Assembly (NCBI GenBank): GCA_028095005.1
Contig: CM051462.1
Span: 87,493,846-87,557,845 of the forward strand
Direction: 5' to 3'
Origin: Rhynchospora pubera
Lineage: Eukaryota > Streptophyta > Magnoliopsida > Poales > Cyperaceae
DNA: 64,000 bases
Positions within the stretch are counted from its first letter, which is position 1; the number at the start of each line of letters is the position of its first letter. Shown in pieces: positions 22,457-34,300 of the stretch. The position numbers and the translations under genes are program-made. The notes under the pieces were generated by a model. The model saw only the letters and a list, made by a program, of their open reading frames with translations. It had not been told where the DNA came from and did no database searches.

Positions 22457-22885
22457 TGATTGTGATTGTCATATTAAAGTATATAATTTTTTGGGGACAG
22501 TGATTATAACCTTTGAGATTATTAAACCTGGTGATGAAGAAACCATAATAACCATTATAACCGTCATATAGACATGTCAAACGTTTATACCGGAAGCGAA
22601 AATAGTCATTTTTATTTCCGTTCCGTTTCAGTAATGGAATGAAATAATTGTTTCATTTTCGTTCTGTTTCGTCAAACGTAGCAGAAATCTGTTCCATTTA
22701 ACGTTCCGTCTCTTTTTTCTATTGATTTCAGCCCTATTTCCGTATTTTTTTTTCATTTGCGTTAATAAATTTCAGTTCCGTTTCTGAAAACGAAACTCAT
22801 TTCATCTTTCATTTAACGTTCCGCTTCGACGGAGCAGAAACAGAAGCATTAAAACTTCTCAGTATTGACAGGTCTACTAAGAGAG
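22216..22885. other. Left part of the palindrome spacer
   Basis: Contains the remaining end of the 21587-22456 TIR element, a GA microsatellite (22302-22319) and, from about 22580 to 22850, repeats of TTCCGTTTC / GAAACGG type suggesting a hAT-like fragment. No gene. Confidence 0.5.
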
Positions 22886-23136
22886 TTTTTTTTTTGATGA
22901 TACGCCCGTAGGCCTACTTTCTTTACTTAAAACAAAGTTCAGAAATACATAGCATCGACCTTGAGAAAAATAGAAGACACCCTGGTGCATCTACAGCTGG
23001 TCATCAGCTTAAAACCAACAACTCTAAAAAAAAGCAAAATAAAAAATGAAAATAAAAACGGAATTAAAAAGGACACTAAGCAAAGGAAACTAAACTACAG
23101 CACCAGGTTTTTTTTTTTTTTTTTTAAAAAAGGAAG

Positions 23137-26100
23137 CTATGGGGTTCTCTCCTGCACCCGCTGAAAGAAGTTTCCATCTATGTGATTGCTCAATCTTCCT
23201 TGTTGCTGTAAGGCCATATGTGGCAGCCCCTGATAATTTAATCCGTTTCTTCTTGCAATATTGGCCAGATTATGCGGCTGGTTAAGCGCTTCCCTCCTTG
23301 CAAATTGTAACGTGGCCTCTCTTCCGCTTTGATCCATCTGCCTGATAATCTGATTAGTCACTCTTGTGGCTCTCCATGAGGGCAGGTCTGCAACATCAGT
23401 GTTATTTACCGCTAGGACCAGGCCTTGGGAGTCAGAGAAAAACTGAACTTTCATGCCAGGTGTACCAGGTTCTTGGTTAAAGACATATCTCATTGCCTCG
23501 TACAGCGCCATTGCTTCTGCATGGAAAGCATCCTGTACACGGAAGCTGTGCATCCCCACGGAATGAACCTGGCCTTTTTCATAGACGATATAGGCCCCTC
23601 CTGCTCTACCCGATTCCTCCCATGACCCATCCACTAAGACCTGCCAGCCTTCCTGATGAATGTCATATCTTTCCTCCATCGTACACCTCATATTTCTTTG
23701 CTCAAATTCCCCAGCAGTCAGTTCTGGTCTCAATTGTACATTCACCCTTTGCAATACCTGTTGCGGCTTGAAATCAGCATGTTCAATAACTGCTTTGTTC
23801 CTCTCCTTCCAAATTTCCCACATTGTGGTATACAGAGTGAGAACTCCATCTTCATCCAAACGGCTCACTAGTTGGTGTACTGTTGCCACAATGTCAAGCG
23901 GCAATTCATGCACCCTGACTCCTAAGGGACTGCCAAACCAAACCTGTCTTGAGGTGTTGCAGTAGAACAAACAATGCATTTCATATTCGTTCTCTTCTTG
24001 GCACCGCTGGCACCTTGGTGATATGGCAGCAATTCTATAATGCATGTTAACCGCAACCGATAGACCCTTATGCAACAATCTCCAAACAAAAAGTTTTATC
24101 CTTGGTGGGATTTTTTTCCATTTCCAGATTTGAGACCAGTCTATTAGCAGCGCATTTGGCATGGTTTGCTGCATATCTGCTAGTCTCTTGTATCCTTCTT
24201 TCACTGTATATCTGCCACATTTTGTCCCATTCCATACCAATCTATCCTTTTCTCCATTTTGATCTGTTGGGATGTCTACATTTGCCAGAATCTGTTGGAT
24301 TTGGTTCGGCTGAAACAGCCTCGCTAATTCATGCAAATTCCACCGATCATTTAATCTATCCACAACATCCTTTACCTTCATTTGCCTATCTCTTTTTGTT
24401 GCCTCCTCTCTTACTGTCCAACCCTGAAACCATGGCTGGGAGATAGCATTTACTTTCTCCCCGTCACCTAAGTGCCATACCACCTCAGCCTTGAAAAAGT
24501 CTTTTATTTTCATAATTTGCCTCCACATTCTGCTTGCCCCTTTTATGTTTCTAGCCCGCCAATATCCAACCACCGGAAAGTATTTCGCCTTACAAACTTG
24601 CACCCAAGGTTTATCGTCATCTGCCATGATAGACCATGCAAGTTTTAAGAACAAGGCCTGTCCAAAGGATTGCAAGTTTCTGACTCCCAACCCGCCAGAA
24701 TCTAACGGCTGACAAACTTTCCTCCATGCTATGAACGAGAGGTATCTATCCTGCCCGGTCTTCCCCCATAAAAATTTTGCCATTAAACTATCCATTTGCT
24801 TGATAATGCTCTTAGGGAGAAGTTCTATAGACATGAAGTATACGGGCATAGACATTAAAACTGACTTAATCATGACCAAACGCCCGGCATGGGACAGCAT
24901 GTGTGATTTCCACCCTGAGAGCTTTGCTTTCATCTTGGCAAGTAACATCTCCCCCATCCCCCTTGACTCGCCTTTCATATTTAGGGTTACCCCCAGGTAT
25001 TTATCCTCTGACTCCATTCTCGTAGCTTGCCACACTTGTTGCACTTGTTGTACTGTCAGATCGGTGCAATGCTTAGAGAACCACAGGCGTGACTTGCTTG
25101 GGTTGATTAACAGGCCTGATGCTGCACCAAAGGTATTCAGAGTGTCTGCAAAGATTGCCACCTGCATCTCACTTGCATCCCCCATGACAACTAGATCATC
25201 CGCATAAATGGCATGTGTGACAACCGGGCTTGTAGCCGCCACCCGTATCCCACACAACTGTTGATTGAGCATTGCCTCTTGCACCATCCTAGAGAAAACC
25301 TCCATGGCTATGATGAACACGTAGGGCGACATTGGGCATCCCTGCCTCAATCCCCTAGTCGGCGTCAGAAAGCCATCCCCTTTCCCATTGATACTGATGG
25401 TAACCTTCGCTCTTGTGTATGAGTACATCATTATGTTGATGATTTTATCCGGGATATTTATGTACTTCATAGCCCTCCTAACAAAAGCCCAATCAAGCTT
25501 GTCAAAAGCTTTGTTGATATCTGCTTTTAGCAGGTATGCTTGTTGTTTGAAACTTGTTAGGGAAAAGGAATGTAGAATTTCTTTGACTAGAATAATACTG
25601 TCCCCTATGCTTCTTCCCTTAACAAAGGCATTTTGTTCTAGAGAGATGACATTCCTGAGGAACGGCCTCAGCCGCCCCGCTATTAGCTTCATGACTAGCC
25701 TATAAAGGATGTTTCCCACACTTATCGGCCGATACTCACTGGGTGTCTGGGGATCATCAGTTTTCGGTATTAAGGTTACACGGCATTTCAGAAAGTCCTG
25801 TGGTACCTCTTCCTTGCTAAAAATTTCCTTTATTTGTGCTGTCAATTCGCTTCCAAAAATCGACCAATTATTCTGGAGGAAGCGCGCGGTAATTCCATCC
25901 GGGCCAGGGCTCTTATCTGGGCCCATAAGGAAGAGAGTTTTTTTCACCTCATGAATATCTGGGGCAGCCGTGATCTTTCTGTGGGCCGTAGAGGGAATTG
26001 TGGGCCGTTGAGTTTCCTCCAGTTTCGAAAAAATCTGCGCTCTTACAACTTCTCCATGAGCCTCTGCCTCACTCAAAGGGTTTGAGGAATTATTACAATA

Positions 26101-27282
26101 CAGGTTTGTGAAATAGTTAAGGAAGGTTGACCTGACAATGCTCTCATCGCCTGTCAATCTCCCATCTTCCTTCTTCACCATTGTAATCAGGTTGTGACGT
26201 CTTCTGTTTGTAGCAACCGTGTGAAAGAATCGAGTATTCTTGTCCCCATCATGCTGCCATTGGATGCGAGATCTCTGCTGCCAGTATAGATTGTTTTGAT
26301 ACTCAGTTACTTCATAATCCCCCAATAATTTTTCCTCTAGTGAATGATCCCTCACTGTTGGATGCTGGCTCTGTACAGCAAGGATGCGGCTTGCAATTTT
26401 TTCAAGTTTCTTCTTTGGTGTTGGGTTTGAAACTGCCCATCTTTTCATAGAATTTTTCACCTCCTTCCACCGCTGCTGCCAAGGTCTATCTAGGTTGGTA
26501 TTCCAAGCAGCCAACCATTCATCTTGAAAGGTGCCTTCTGTAAGCCACCAATTCTCTATCTTGAACATACCCGATCTGTCGGGTGGTTTTTTTACTCTTA
26601 AAAGTATGGGGCAGTGATCGCTATGGATCATAGGCAAGTGGTTTACATACGCATTGGGGTAGATTTGCATCCAGTCTGGCGTAACAAGTACTCTATCTAA
26701 CCTTTGGTAGATTGCACTTGAAACATTGCGCTTATTCGTCCAAGTAAATGCCGGGCCTTTATACCCAATATCCACTAAGGCCGAGTCAAAGATAAAGTTC
26801 TGGAAATCAATGTTATGGGGTTTCAATCTATTGGTGCCACCATGTTTTTCTCTTCTGGACACAATTTCATTAAAGTCTCCCATGAGACAAACTTTCTCAT
26901 GCATACCAATTAGTTGTGTTAGAGTTTGCCACAACCATTGATTTGTACGATGTTTAGAGTCCCCATAAACTCCAATCAAAACCCAGGGCGGTTTGTCTTT
27001 CACACTTATTCTAGCACAAATATAACTCATAGAGGAATTGAGAACCTGAAGCTGTATGGAGTTGTCCCATGCCATGCATAGGCCACCTGACCGGCCCCTC
27101 GATGGTACTGCATAGTAACTGTACTCAGGCAACCCTCTCATGAGTCTGTTCATCTTTCTTGCCGATGACTTTGTCTCTGATAGGAAAACAACATCAGACC
27201 TAGTCGCGCGGATAGTATCTCTCAGGAAATTTTTCTTTCGCGACCCCCCGAAGCCCCGGCAATTCCATGAGATTGCATTCAT
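23137..27282 (-). CDS. LINE ORF2: endonuclease, reverse transcriptase, RNase H, 1381 aa
   Basis: Complete enzyme for target-primed reverse transcription. Residues 1-225 are an APE-type endonuclease with WNCRG, the catalytic-Glu segment SETK, MGDFNE and the SDH motif. Residues about 440-740 are the reverse transcriptase, with GPDKSPGPDG near 450, GLRQGCPMSPYVF and the catalytic YADD near 693. A zinc-binding linker domain with CQRCQEENEYEMHC lies near 1090. A plant-type RNase H closes the protein (about 1210-1340), with DGSW, HAEAMAL and FSDSQ supplying the Asp-Glu-Asp residues. No stop or frameshift interrupts it and every catalytic signature I can check is present, so the copy may be recently active. 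The C-terminal RNase H is a feature of plant L1 clades. Confidence 0.95.
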   Translation of the reverse strand: MNAISWNCRGFGGSRKKNFLRDTIRATRSDVVFLSETKSSARKMNRLMRGLPEYSYYAVPSRGRSGGLCMAWDNSIQLQVLNSSMSYICARISVKDKPPWVLIGVYGDSKHRTNQWLWQTLTQLIGMHEKVCLMGDFNEIVSRREKHGGTNRLKPHNIDFQNFIFDSALVDIGYKGPAFTWTNKRNVSSAIYQRLDRVLVTPDWMQIYPNAYVNHLPMIHSDHCPILLRVKKPPDRSGMFKIENWWLTEGTFQDEWLAAWNTNLDRPWQQRWKEVKNSMKRWAVSNPTPKKKLEKIASRILAVQSQHPTVRDHSLEEKLLGDYEVTEYQNNLYWQQRSRIQWQHDGDKNTRFFHTVATNRRRHNLITMVKKEDGRLTGDESIVRSTFLNYFTNLYCNNSSNPLSEAEAHGEVVRAQIFSKLEETQRPTIPSTAHRKITAAPDIHEVKKTLFLMGPDKSPGPDGITARFLQNNWSIFGSELTAQIKEIFSKEEVPQDFLKCRVTLIPKTDDPQTPSEYRPISVGNILYRLVMKLIAGRLRPFLRNVISLEQNAFVKGRSIGDSIILVKEILHSFSLTSFKQQAYLLKADINKAFDKLDWAFVRRAMKYINIPDKIINIMMYSYTRAKVTISINGKGDGFLTPTRGLRQGCPMSPYVFIIAMEVFSRMVQEAMLNQQLCGIRVAATSPVVTHAIYADDLVVMGDASEMQVAIFADTLNTFGAASGLLINPSKSRLWFSKHCTDLTVQQVQQVWQATRMESEDKYLGVTLNMKGESRGMGEMLLAKMKAKLSGWKSHMLSHAGRLVMIKSVLMSMPVYFMSIELLPKSIIKQMDSLMAKFLWGKTGQDRYLSFIAWRKVCQPLDSGGLGVRNLQSFGQALFLKLAWSIMADDDKPWVQVCKAKYFPVVGYWRARNIKGASRMWRQIMKIKDFFKAEVVWHLGDGEKVNAISQPWFQGWTVREEATKRDRQMKVKDVVDRLNDRWNLHELARLFQPNQIQQILANVDIPTDQNGEKDRLVWNGTKCGRYTVKEGYKRLADMQQTMPNALLIDWSQIWKWKKIPPRIKLFVWRLLHKGLSVAVNMHYRIAAISPRCQRCQEENEYEMHCLFYCNTSRQVWFGSPLGVRVHELPLDIVATVHQLVSRLDEDGVLTLYTTMWEIWKERNKAVIEHADFKPQQVLQRVNVQLRPELTAGEFEQRNMRCTMEERYDIHQEGWQVLVDGSWEESGRAGGAYIVYEKGQVHSVGMHSFRVQDAFHAEAMALYEAMRYVFNQEPGTPGMKVQFFSDSQGLVLAVNNTDVADLPSWRATRVTNQIIRQMDQSGREATLQFARREALNQPHNLANIARRNGLNYQGLPHMALQQQGRLSNHIDGNFFQRVQERTP

Positions 27283-29381
27283 GATTGAAACCTGGAAGGC
27301 GAGTTTGGGTTCGCCTCCTTGGCCCGTTTGTAGTTTAAATGTCCGGTGATACTCTCTACTTCATCCACCAACTCATTAGGACCCAGCACTAGTAAAGTGT
27401 GTTCAGTTGCATTAAGATCCATTGGCCTCTTCAGACCTTTTCCTTCTCTGTTACATGGCTCAGCCGCATCACTGGTAGGCGGCTCATGTGTGCTCGATTC
27501 AGCATTGTGTGTTTCCTGGGCCTGACTATAAAAGTGATCATCTCTTGGCACAAAAGCCCTATCTGTGATCCACTTTCCCACCACGATTTCAGGGATGGGC
27601 TTATTCTGCATCTGTTCCTTGTGCTTGTCCTCTTGTTGCATCTGTTTGAGCCTAAGTTTTGCCGGGCACGCCATATGCTCATGGCCTAGCCTAGCACAGA
27701 ACCGACACATGTTGGCTATGTTCTCATAAACCACATACAACCACCTCTTCCCTAGCTGTGCATGGTTTAAAGGCAACTTGGGTTTAAGTGCATCTCGCAG
27801 CTTCACACTTAACCTTTGTTTGTAAACTTTCCTTCCAGCATAGTAAAAGGTTTTCATTTCAGATATCGGTGTCCCTATTTTCCTCATGATTCTATCCAAA
27901 CCAGCCTGATCAACTGACTCTGGCGGAATTTCATGCACCTCTACCCAACAATCAAAGTGTTCTATTATCGGATTTTGGAGGTCAGTTGGCCCCACCGCCA
28001 TCCGAGTAACCACCATATCCTTCTGGCATAGCCACGTGCCCTTTGCCATCAGTCTAAGCATCTCGTCTTGCCTCTTAAATTCAACTAGGAAAATATTTTC
28101 CCCCAACCCCTTAATGATAGTGTGGGGATGTACAGTCCAGGCTTTCCTAAAAGCAGAGTCAAACGCTGCATCAAACATCAATCTGGGGCTCATTATTTTC
28201 ATAATCATGCAATTTTGCCAGTCCCAATTCTGCACCATGCTCTGAGGTATGTCTACCTCATCCACATTCTCATCCCCATTCGAACTCAGTGCTGCAAATT
28301 GTGCAATTAACTCCTCATCAGACATATCCATCAGTTTGGTTAGGATTTGTGGGCTCTGAATGGTTTTGAAGAGAATAGATTTTTGTATATGAGGGACAGG
28401 TCCTAAGATGGATGGTTGTTGTTTAGTATGTGTCTCAGCGGTTTGGGATTTCTTATTGGGAGTTAAAAAGGGATTGTGTTGCGCATTTAACTCGTCTGGG
28501 GAAGCAAGTTGGTAGGTATTTAATTGGTTTGAATGGTCTGGGTACAAGCTCTTCCCTCCATTCACTTCACCACTTTTTTCCTCCATTTGAGGAAAATCAG
28601 TATTAACTATGGACCCTATGGCAAGTGGGTCCTCCAAGTCAGCACTCATTCTTTTGGAACCCCATTTAGCTGGCCCCTCCTGGTTTTCTTGGTTGACTCC
28701 GCGCGTGGTTCTCACTTCTGACTCTCCTTTCCCATTGTGTAAAAGGTTCTGCACCCCTTTTTGTTCCCATTTACCTATACCATTCTTTTCGTGCAACACA
28801 CAGATCAAAGTACGAGGCTTTGGCCCCTTAGCCTTGGTTTCCTCAGACTGTGTCACATGGTGATTCAAATTTAGGATTCCACACTGCTGCTTTTGCACGA
28901 AATTCTTAGCATCCCTTCTTTCATGTAACTCCTCCTTAATGGCCTCTACTTCCTCTAGCTTTGTAGCCGTTAGCAATGCACAATTCTCATTGGGTTGTAC
29001 CGTTGGGGATTGAACGTGGTGTGTTTGGTGAGTATCCCCATTAATTTCCTTTGTCATGTTGAATTGATTCAAGTCAGGAGAATCCTCATCCTGTCCCACG
29101 CTCGAGTCAAACCTACCTTTCTTCAAGACAGAATTTATATCAGCTTTCTTCAGCTTTTGACCCTCTTTTTGCCTTTTGTACCTACGTGCTTTACGCATCC
29201 TCCAAGAAATCTTACAATCTTTGCTTCTTGGTTCAGTTTTGTGTGAGCCGGTATTGAACTCATTTGCCTTCTCTGGTTCATCATACTCCGTAATGCCCAT
29301 ATGTTGTGGAGGCTGTGAATCATAGTGGAAGTGGAAATGGACATGGAATTGGATTGTATCGAGTAACTTCATGTAAAACAA
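27279..29381 (-). CDS. LINE ORF1 protein (DUF4283 and CCHC zinc knuckle), 700 aa
   Basis: RNA-binding chaperone-like protein of plant L1 elements. It coats the LINE transcript and takes part in target-primed reverse transcription. The N-terminal half (residues 1-385) is polar, low-complexity and unrecognised. Residues about 390-545 form the DUF4283-type domain of plant LINE ORF1 (phrases NCMIMKIMSPRLMFDAAF and WVEVHEIPPESV). A zinc knuckle CRFCARLGHEHMAC follows at about 559-572. The C-terminal tail is again polar. The frame is uninterrupted. Its TGA overlaps the ORF2 start as ATGA (27282-27279 on the minus strand), which suggests termination-reinitiation coupling. The first ATG at 29381 is used because no stop intervenes, though a later ATG could be the real start. 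Confidence 0.88.
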   Translation of the reverse strand: MFYMKLLDTIQFHVHFHFHYDSQPPQHMGITEYDEPEKANEFNTGSHKTEPRSKDCKISWRMRKARRYKRQKEGQKLKKADINSVLKKGRFDSSVGQDEDSPDLNQFNMTKEINGDTHQTHHVQSPTVQPNENCALLTATKLEEVEAIKEELHERRDAKNFVQKQQCGILNLNHHVTQSEETKAKGPKPRTLICVLHEKNGIGKWEQKGVQNLLHNGKGESEVRTTRGVNQENQEGPAKWGSKRMSADLEDPLAIGSIVNTDFPQMEEKSGEVNGGKSLYPDHSNQLNTYQLASPDELNAQHNPFLTPNKKSQTAETHTKQQPSILGPVPHIQKSILFKTIQSPQILTKLMDMSDEELIAQFAALSSNGDENVDEVDIPQSMVQNWDWQNCMIMKIMSPRLMFDAAFDSAFRKAWTVHPHTIIKGLGENIFLVEFKRQDEMLRLMAKGTWLCQKDMVVTRMAVGPTDLQNPIIEHFDCWVEVHEIPPESVDQAGLDRIMRKIGTPISEMKTFYYAGRKVYKQRLSVKLRDALKPKLPLNHAQLGKRWLYVVYENIANMCRFCARLGHEHMACPAKLRLKQMQQEDKHKEQMQNKPIPEIVVGKWITDRAFVPRDDHFYSQAQETHNAESSTHEPPTSDAAEPCNREGKGLKRPMDLNATEHTLLVLGPNELVDEVESITGHLNYKRAKEANPNSPSRFQS

Positions 29382-29700
29382 GCAATGAAATGTAAAAGAT
29401 GTGTGATGGAAGGTAAGAAGTAGAAAGGTCAGAAATTGTGGTTAAAGTAGGTAAGGCTAAGTTTTATAGCTTAGGAAGGCTAGAGAAGAGCAGATTGGAA
29501 TTAGAATTTAGGACATGGAGCAGAAGTTCAGAATTATAAAGAAAAGAGAGGTGTTAGAAGGACAGTAGAGCAAAGGTAATTAATGAGTTCGAAAAACTAT
29601 AGCCACCACGAAACAGAATAATTAAAGAACTTCACATGGGCATTTCCTCAAACAGGTACAGTGCAGTAATGTAGGAAGAGAGATAGGAGAGAGGGAGAGA

Positions 29701-29968
29701 AGAGAGAGGGGGATGGCGTGTTCACACTTATGTCAGGTCATGATTTAGTTGGACCTCATCCTCGTGAGGGAGATGGAAGGGTCACCAGGCATTTCACCAT
29801 TCAAGTCGTGTTTGAAATTTTTTGTCTAGGTCTCACTCACTCACTTACTCTCTCTCTCTCTCTCTCTCTCTCAAACCTCCGTCGTGTTAGGCTAAGTTTG
29901 GGTCAAACCTGAACCATACATACAATACGGCCGGTCGCGGTCAGGTAGTGCCCGGGATACCCGCTGCC
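29701..29968. other. Right part of the palindrome spacer
   Basis: Single-copy-looking DNA with a CT microsatellite (about 29827-29872, ACTCACTCACTTACTCTCTC then CT repeats). No gene. It ends at the inner edge of the right arm (29969). Confidence 0.5.
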
Positions 29969-30862
29969 TGCTCTTCACCTCTCGAAACCCGAGTTCCTCC
30001 TTCACCTCTTTTAAACTATTAAGGGTGTGTTTGGATGCAACGGAATAAGCCGGGAATAAGGAATATGAATAAAAAATTTCGGTTTGCGTGCTTATTCTTA
30101 TTCCTTATTCTTATACCATGGTTTTGTTAGTATAGGAATAAGGACCCTTATTTCTTATTCTTGAGTTGTTTGGGTTGCACAAGAATAAGAATAAACACGC
30201 AAACCGAAATTTCTTATTCTTATTCCCTATTCCCGGCCTATCCAAACACACCCTAATTGAATTGAAGGGGATTCGATCGGAGCCACTGGTGTTGTGAATT
30301 ATGATGGTCACCGGAGTAGAAACGGGCTGGCTCAACTGTCGGAGAAGCTGAGGAGATCTCGGACGTGTTGGTGTTGGCCATGGAAACAGAGAGACAGTGA
30401 TTGAAAAGTAATGAAAATGTATTGATGGTACTTTCTAGCAAGATTTTATTTTTAATCATACGGAGAGGAGTAACGGAGGGAAAATAAGAAAAACCCCATC
30501 TAACTCTCGTCAGCGCCAAGATCTGATCCGTTAATTAAATAAAAACACGGATCTTACGGCGATCCGACAGTCAAAAAATGACTAGTAAACACCCTGGTTC
30601 TATCCATAGCACATTAGTCCCCATCTCTCATGTACACACACAGGATCAATAAAATACACTCTGGTGTACGGGATAAATCATTTCTGATATCCAAAATTCA
30701 AACAATCAATCTGAATTGTTCAAGTTATTTTTCATGTTGAAATATTCTTGGAGACTAAATTTTATATTTTTAGACTTTTTTTTTGTCATATATTATGATA
30801 TTTTCAAATTACAGGGCTTGAAATACATTAATTATAGTGTTTTTGAAAATATCATAATACAT

Positions 30863-30913
<51 letters not shown>

Positions 30914-31305
30914 GATTGATAAAATACACTCTGGTGTATGGATCGTCTCCCGTACACCAGAGTCGTTTATGAAATCTAAAAATCAAACAGTCGATCCGAA
31001 CCGTTCAAATTATTCTCCATATTGAAAAACTCTCGGAGACCAAATTTTACCATTTTTAGAATTTTTTTGCTATATATTATGATATTTTCAAATTGGAGGG
31101 CCTGAAATACTCCAATTGTAATGTTTTTTGAAAATATCATAATATATAGCAAAAAAATTCTAAAAATGGTAAAATTTGGTCTCCGAGAGTTTTTCAATAT
31201 GGAGAATAATTTGAACGGTTCGGATCGACTGTTTGATTTTTAGATTTCATAAACGACTCTGGTGTACGGGAGACGATCCATACACCAGAGTGTATTTTAT
31301 CAATC

Positions 31306-31348
<43 letters not shown>

Positions 31349-34300
31349 TTAAAGTTGGGCTCATACCTTTTAAATCTTTCTAATTTAGATATTGACCCTC
31401 AAATCATTTAAATTAGTCTCATACCCCTCAAATCTTGATGTAACCAAATGTATATCCTCCTCAGCAATTTTGATTAATTTATGAATAACGCTGAATTTTA
31501 TGTTTTATGACCAAATTGTCCCAGCCTAAACTCTCTTACCAGACCTATGAGAGTAACAGACCTTTCATCTTCCAAACAATACAAAGTGCAGTAGTTAATT
31601 AGTTAAGCATTGACTCTCAGGCGTATGTCCAAGAAGCTCTGTTATTTTGTCTATGATTAAATATTTTGTGTTGTTGCGTTGAATTTCAAGAGACCAATTC
31701 ATATCTATATTACTTAAATTAAGATATGCGTGTTGTTTCTTAGAAGATAAATACAAACGATAGCTCTTGACGGAAAATGTGCAAACTCATGTACTGCCGT
31801 ACTAGTATAAATTTATGAAATTTTGGTTTGTATTAGAGAAAAGACAGCATAGATAGGTAAAAGAAGGCATAATATCTGAAATCAATTTAGAAATCGATCT
31901 AAAAAGTTCATTTACTCAATTGGTTGATAGAATCTGTCAAGTTTCTAGAATTGCAAATATTTATGGCTCCGTTTGGATGGCTTCTTCCCGGAATAAGGAA
32001 TAAGGAATAACCATTTTTTATCAATAAATTTATTTCTAACCATTCAAACTCTTCACAAAAGTTACACACTTCTCAATAAATTTACCCCTTCCCAATAAAT
32101 TACTTCCCTTCTTCCTTCTTCCTATCTTATTCTCAATGCATCCAAACGGAGCCTATACTACAATCTTTGCGTTAAATGAGGTTCGATCTCTTTTATAGAA
32201 ATATCTCTTGGGCTCCGTTTGGATGCGTTGAAAATAAGGTAGGAAGAAGCAAGAAGGGAAGAAATTTATTGGGAAGTGTGTAACTTTTGTGAAGAGTTTG
32301 GATGGTTAGAAATAAATTTATTGGTAAAAAGTAGTTATTCCTTATTTCTTATTCCGGAAAGAAGCCATCCAAACGGAGCCTTGATGATATATATGAGCTT
32401 TCCTATCTACATGTTTTTTTTAATGAGTTTTCTAAACAAATCAGATTTAATAAAGATAAATCCATAGCCAACTAAATCGATACTGGTACTAATCCTTCTT
32501 TCATGGTACCAATCCATAGCCAACAACATCCTCTTGTAATAAATTTAACTTGAGGTTGTCTTCTTCTTACTTCATAAACGGAATTAGAAAGATATCTCTT
32601 TCACGATCTAACAATTAGGAAATATATTTAGAAAGAAAATAGCATACGTCAGAGTTTTTATCGTTTGGAAGATGAAAGGTCTCTTACGTTTATAGGTCTG
32701 GAGAGAGAGTTTAGACAGGGACAATTTGGTCTTAAAACATAAAATTCAGTTTTTATATTCATAAATTAATTAAAATTGCATATACATCTAGTTACATCAA
32801 GATTTGAGAGGTATGAGGCTAATTTAAAATATTTGAGGGGTAAATATCTAAATAAGGAAGATTTGAAGGGTATGGGCTCAATTTTGCCTATATAAAATTT
32901 GGTCTCCGTAAAATTTTCAATATGATGGACAACTTGAACGGTTCGAATTGATCATTTTTATTTTATATTTCGAAAATAACTCTTGTGTATAGGGGACGAT
33001 ATGTACATCAGAGTGTATTTCATCCATCATCTATATATAGAACTAATTAGATCATTAGATCATAAACTAATTTTTTGATTTCGAAAATGACTGTCCTGTA
33101 TGGGGGACGATCTAAATACACGGGAATTTTCGAAAAATGTTTTCGTGTGTATTGTATATGCTTAGGCCATTAAAAAAAATCGTATAGAAGCACTCTACCA
33201 TTTTTCTGATGATAAAAACATTCAAAAAGTACATTACACTAAAAAAACCTCAAACCATCTAAAACCTGTACCCAAGAACAATTGCATCTAATTGATATTT
33301 TTGCTTGGATCATCATCATCATTATTACTATTATGATTAAAATATAAAAAAGCAGAATAGGCAAAAAAAAATTGCAATCTTAAGGTGGCCCATGCACCAA
33401 GAAAAATCCTATCTCCATTATCTTTAAATTTAATCAGAACTATCCATCGTTAGTGGTTAATTGGGTCCGTCTAATCAACTTGTTAATTCACTTGTAAGAA
33501 TTCATTAACTTAATTCTAAAGTGGGATTAGCACCTTTCCTGGCTTCCATCACACTCCACACTTAACGAATACTATCACTCGATGAGTCATACGAATCTCC
33601 TAAGTCTTGCTTTTTAATTACATATATACTTGAGAGATGAGACTATTAGTTTTCTAAGTAAAAATAGTGTAAAATTGAGCTCACCGGAAGTCCCTAATAT
33701 TAATTTCAAAATCGTTGATTCGGCTTCAAACAACAAATCTCAACCGTTAAATTTTATCTGCATAACAATATAACATATATGAACCGTTGAATCTTAATTT
33801 AAATTCCATAAATCAGACGGCTGAAAGTATCTCTAGATAACTTTAGATCTGACGGACATTACATATATACCTCTCTGCAACCTAATCATAAATAGTATCA
33901 CTGTACAGGTGGCCGTCGTGCCAATCATGAAATGCCACGTAGCATGTAGTGCGTCTCAATCAGCGACCACATCAACTGGGGAGGCAGGAGGTGCTGAGAG
34001 AATCTCAGCAAATTTGATGATTCTGTTTGCCTCAATTGGGCAGGACCGTGCTGGATCCTGGATAAAATTGCATCTCAGCATCTGTATTCTGTACACACGC
34101 AGCAAAATAGTGAATGATGAGATGCATGCAATTGGAGCTGCAGAAATATTATTCATGTGTACCAGATCTTCTGTGGCGCAAACTCAAGTTAAACTATCTC
34201 ACTGATTTCTGATTTTTGTAGAAGTCATATACAAAGCAACTTGTCGGTTATAGGCTACCAAAATATATTCAGAAAAATTAATATGATGGAATCATAATGA

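Larger units (their letters stand above)
22886..29700 (-). mobile_element. Full-length L1-type LINE, both ORFs intact
   Basis: Minus-strand non-LTR retrotransposon of about 6.8 kb. The 3' end is the poly-A (plus-strand T-run 22886-22895) preceded by the typical plant L1 tail, read as GCCTACGGGCGTATCATC on the minus strand. A second T-run at 23108-23125 is internal to the 3' UTR. The 5' end is not sharply defined. ORF1 begins at 29381, and a purine-rich (plus-strand) region at 29670-29715 probably marks the start. An AAGAGAG repeat flanks both ends (22879-22885, and 29676-29682 or 29700-29706), a possible short target duplication. The insertion is in the spacer of the inverted repeat and occurs only once, so it came after, or escaped, the duplication. 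Confidence 0.9.

Noticed and set aside
23108..23125. Poly-T run taken as the LINE 3' poly-A
   Set aside because: A better plant-L1 3' terminus with its own T-run lies 220 bp further out (22886-22920). The inner run is part of the 3' UTR. The CACCAGG 7-mer near it and at 29778 is probably chance.
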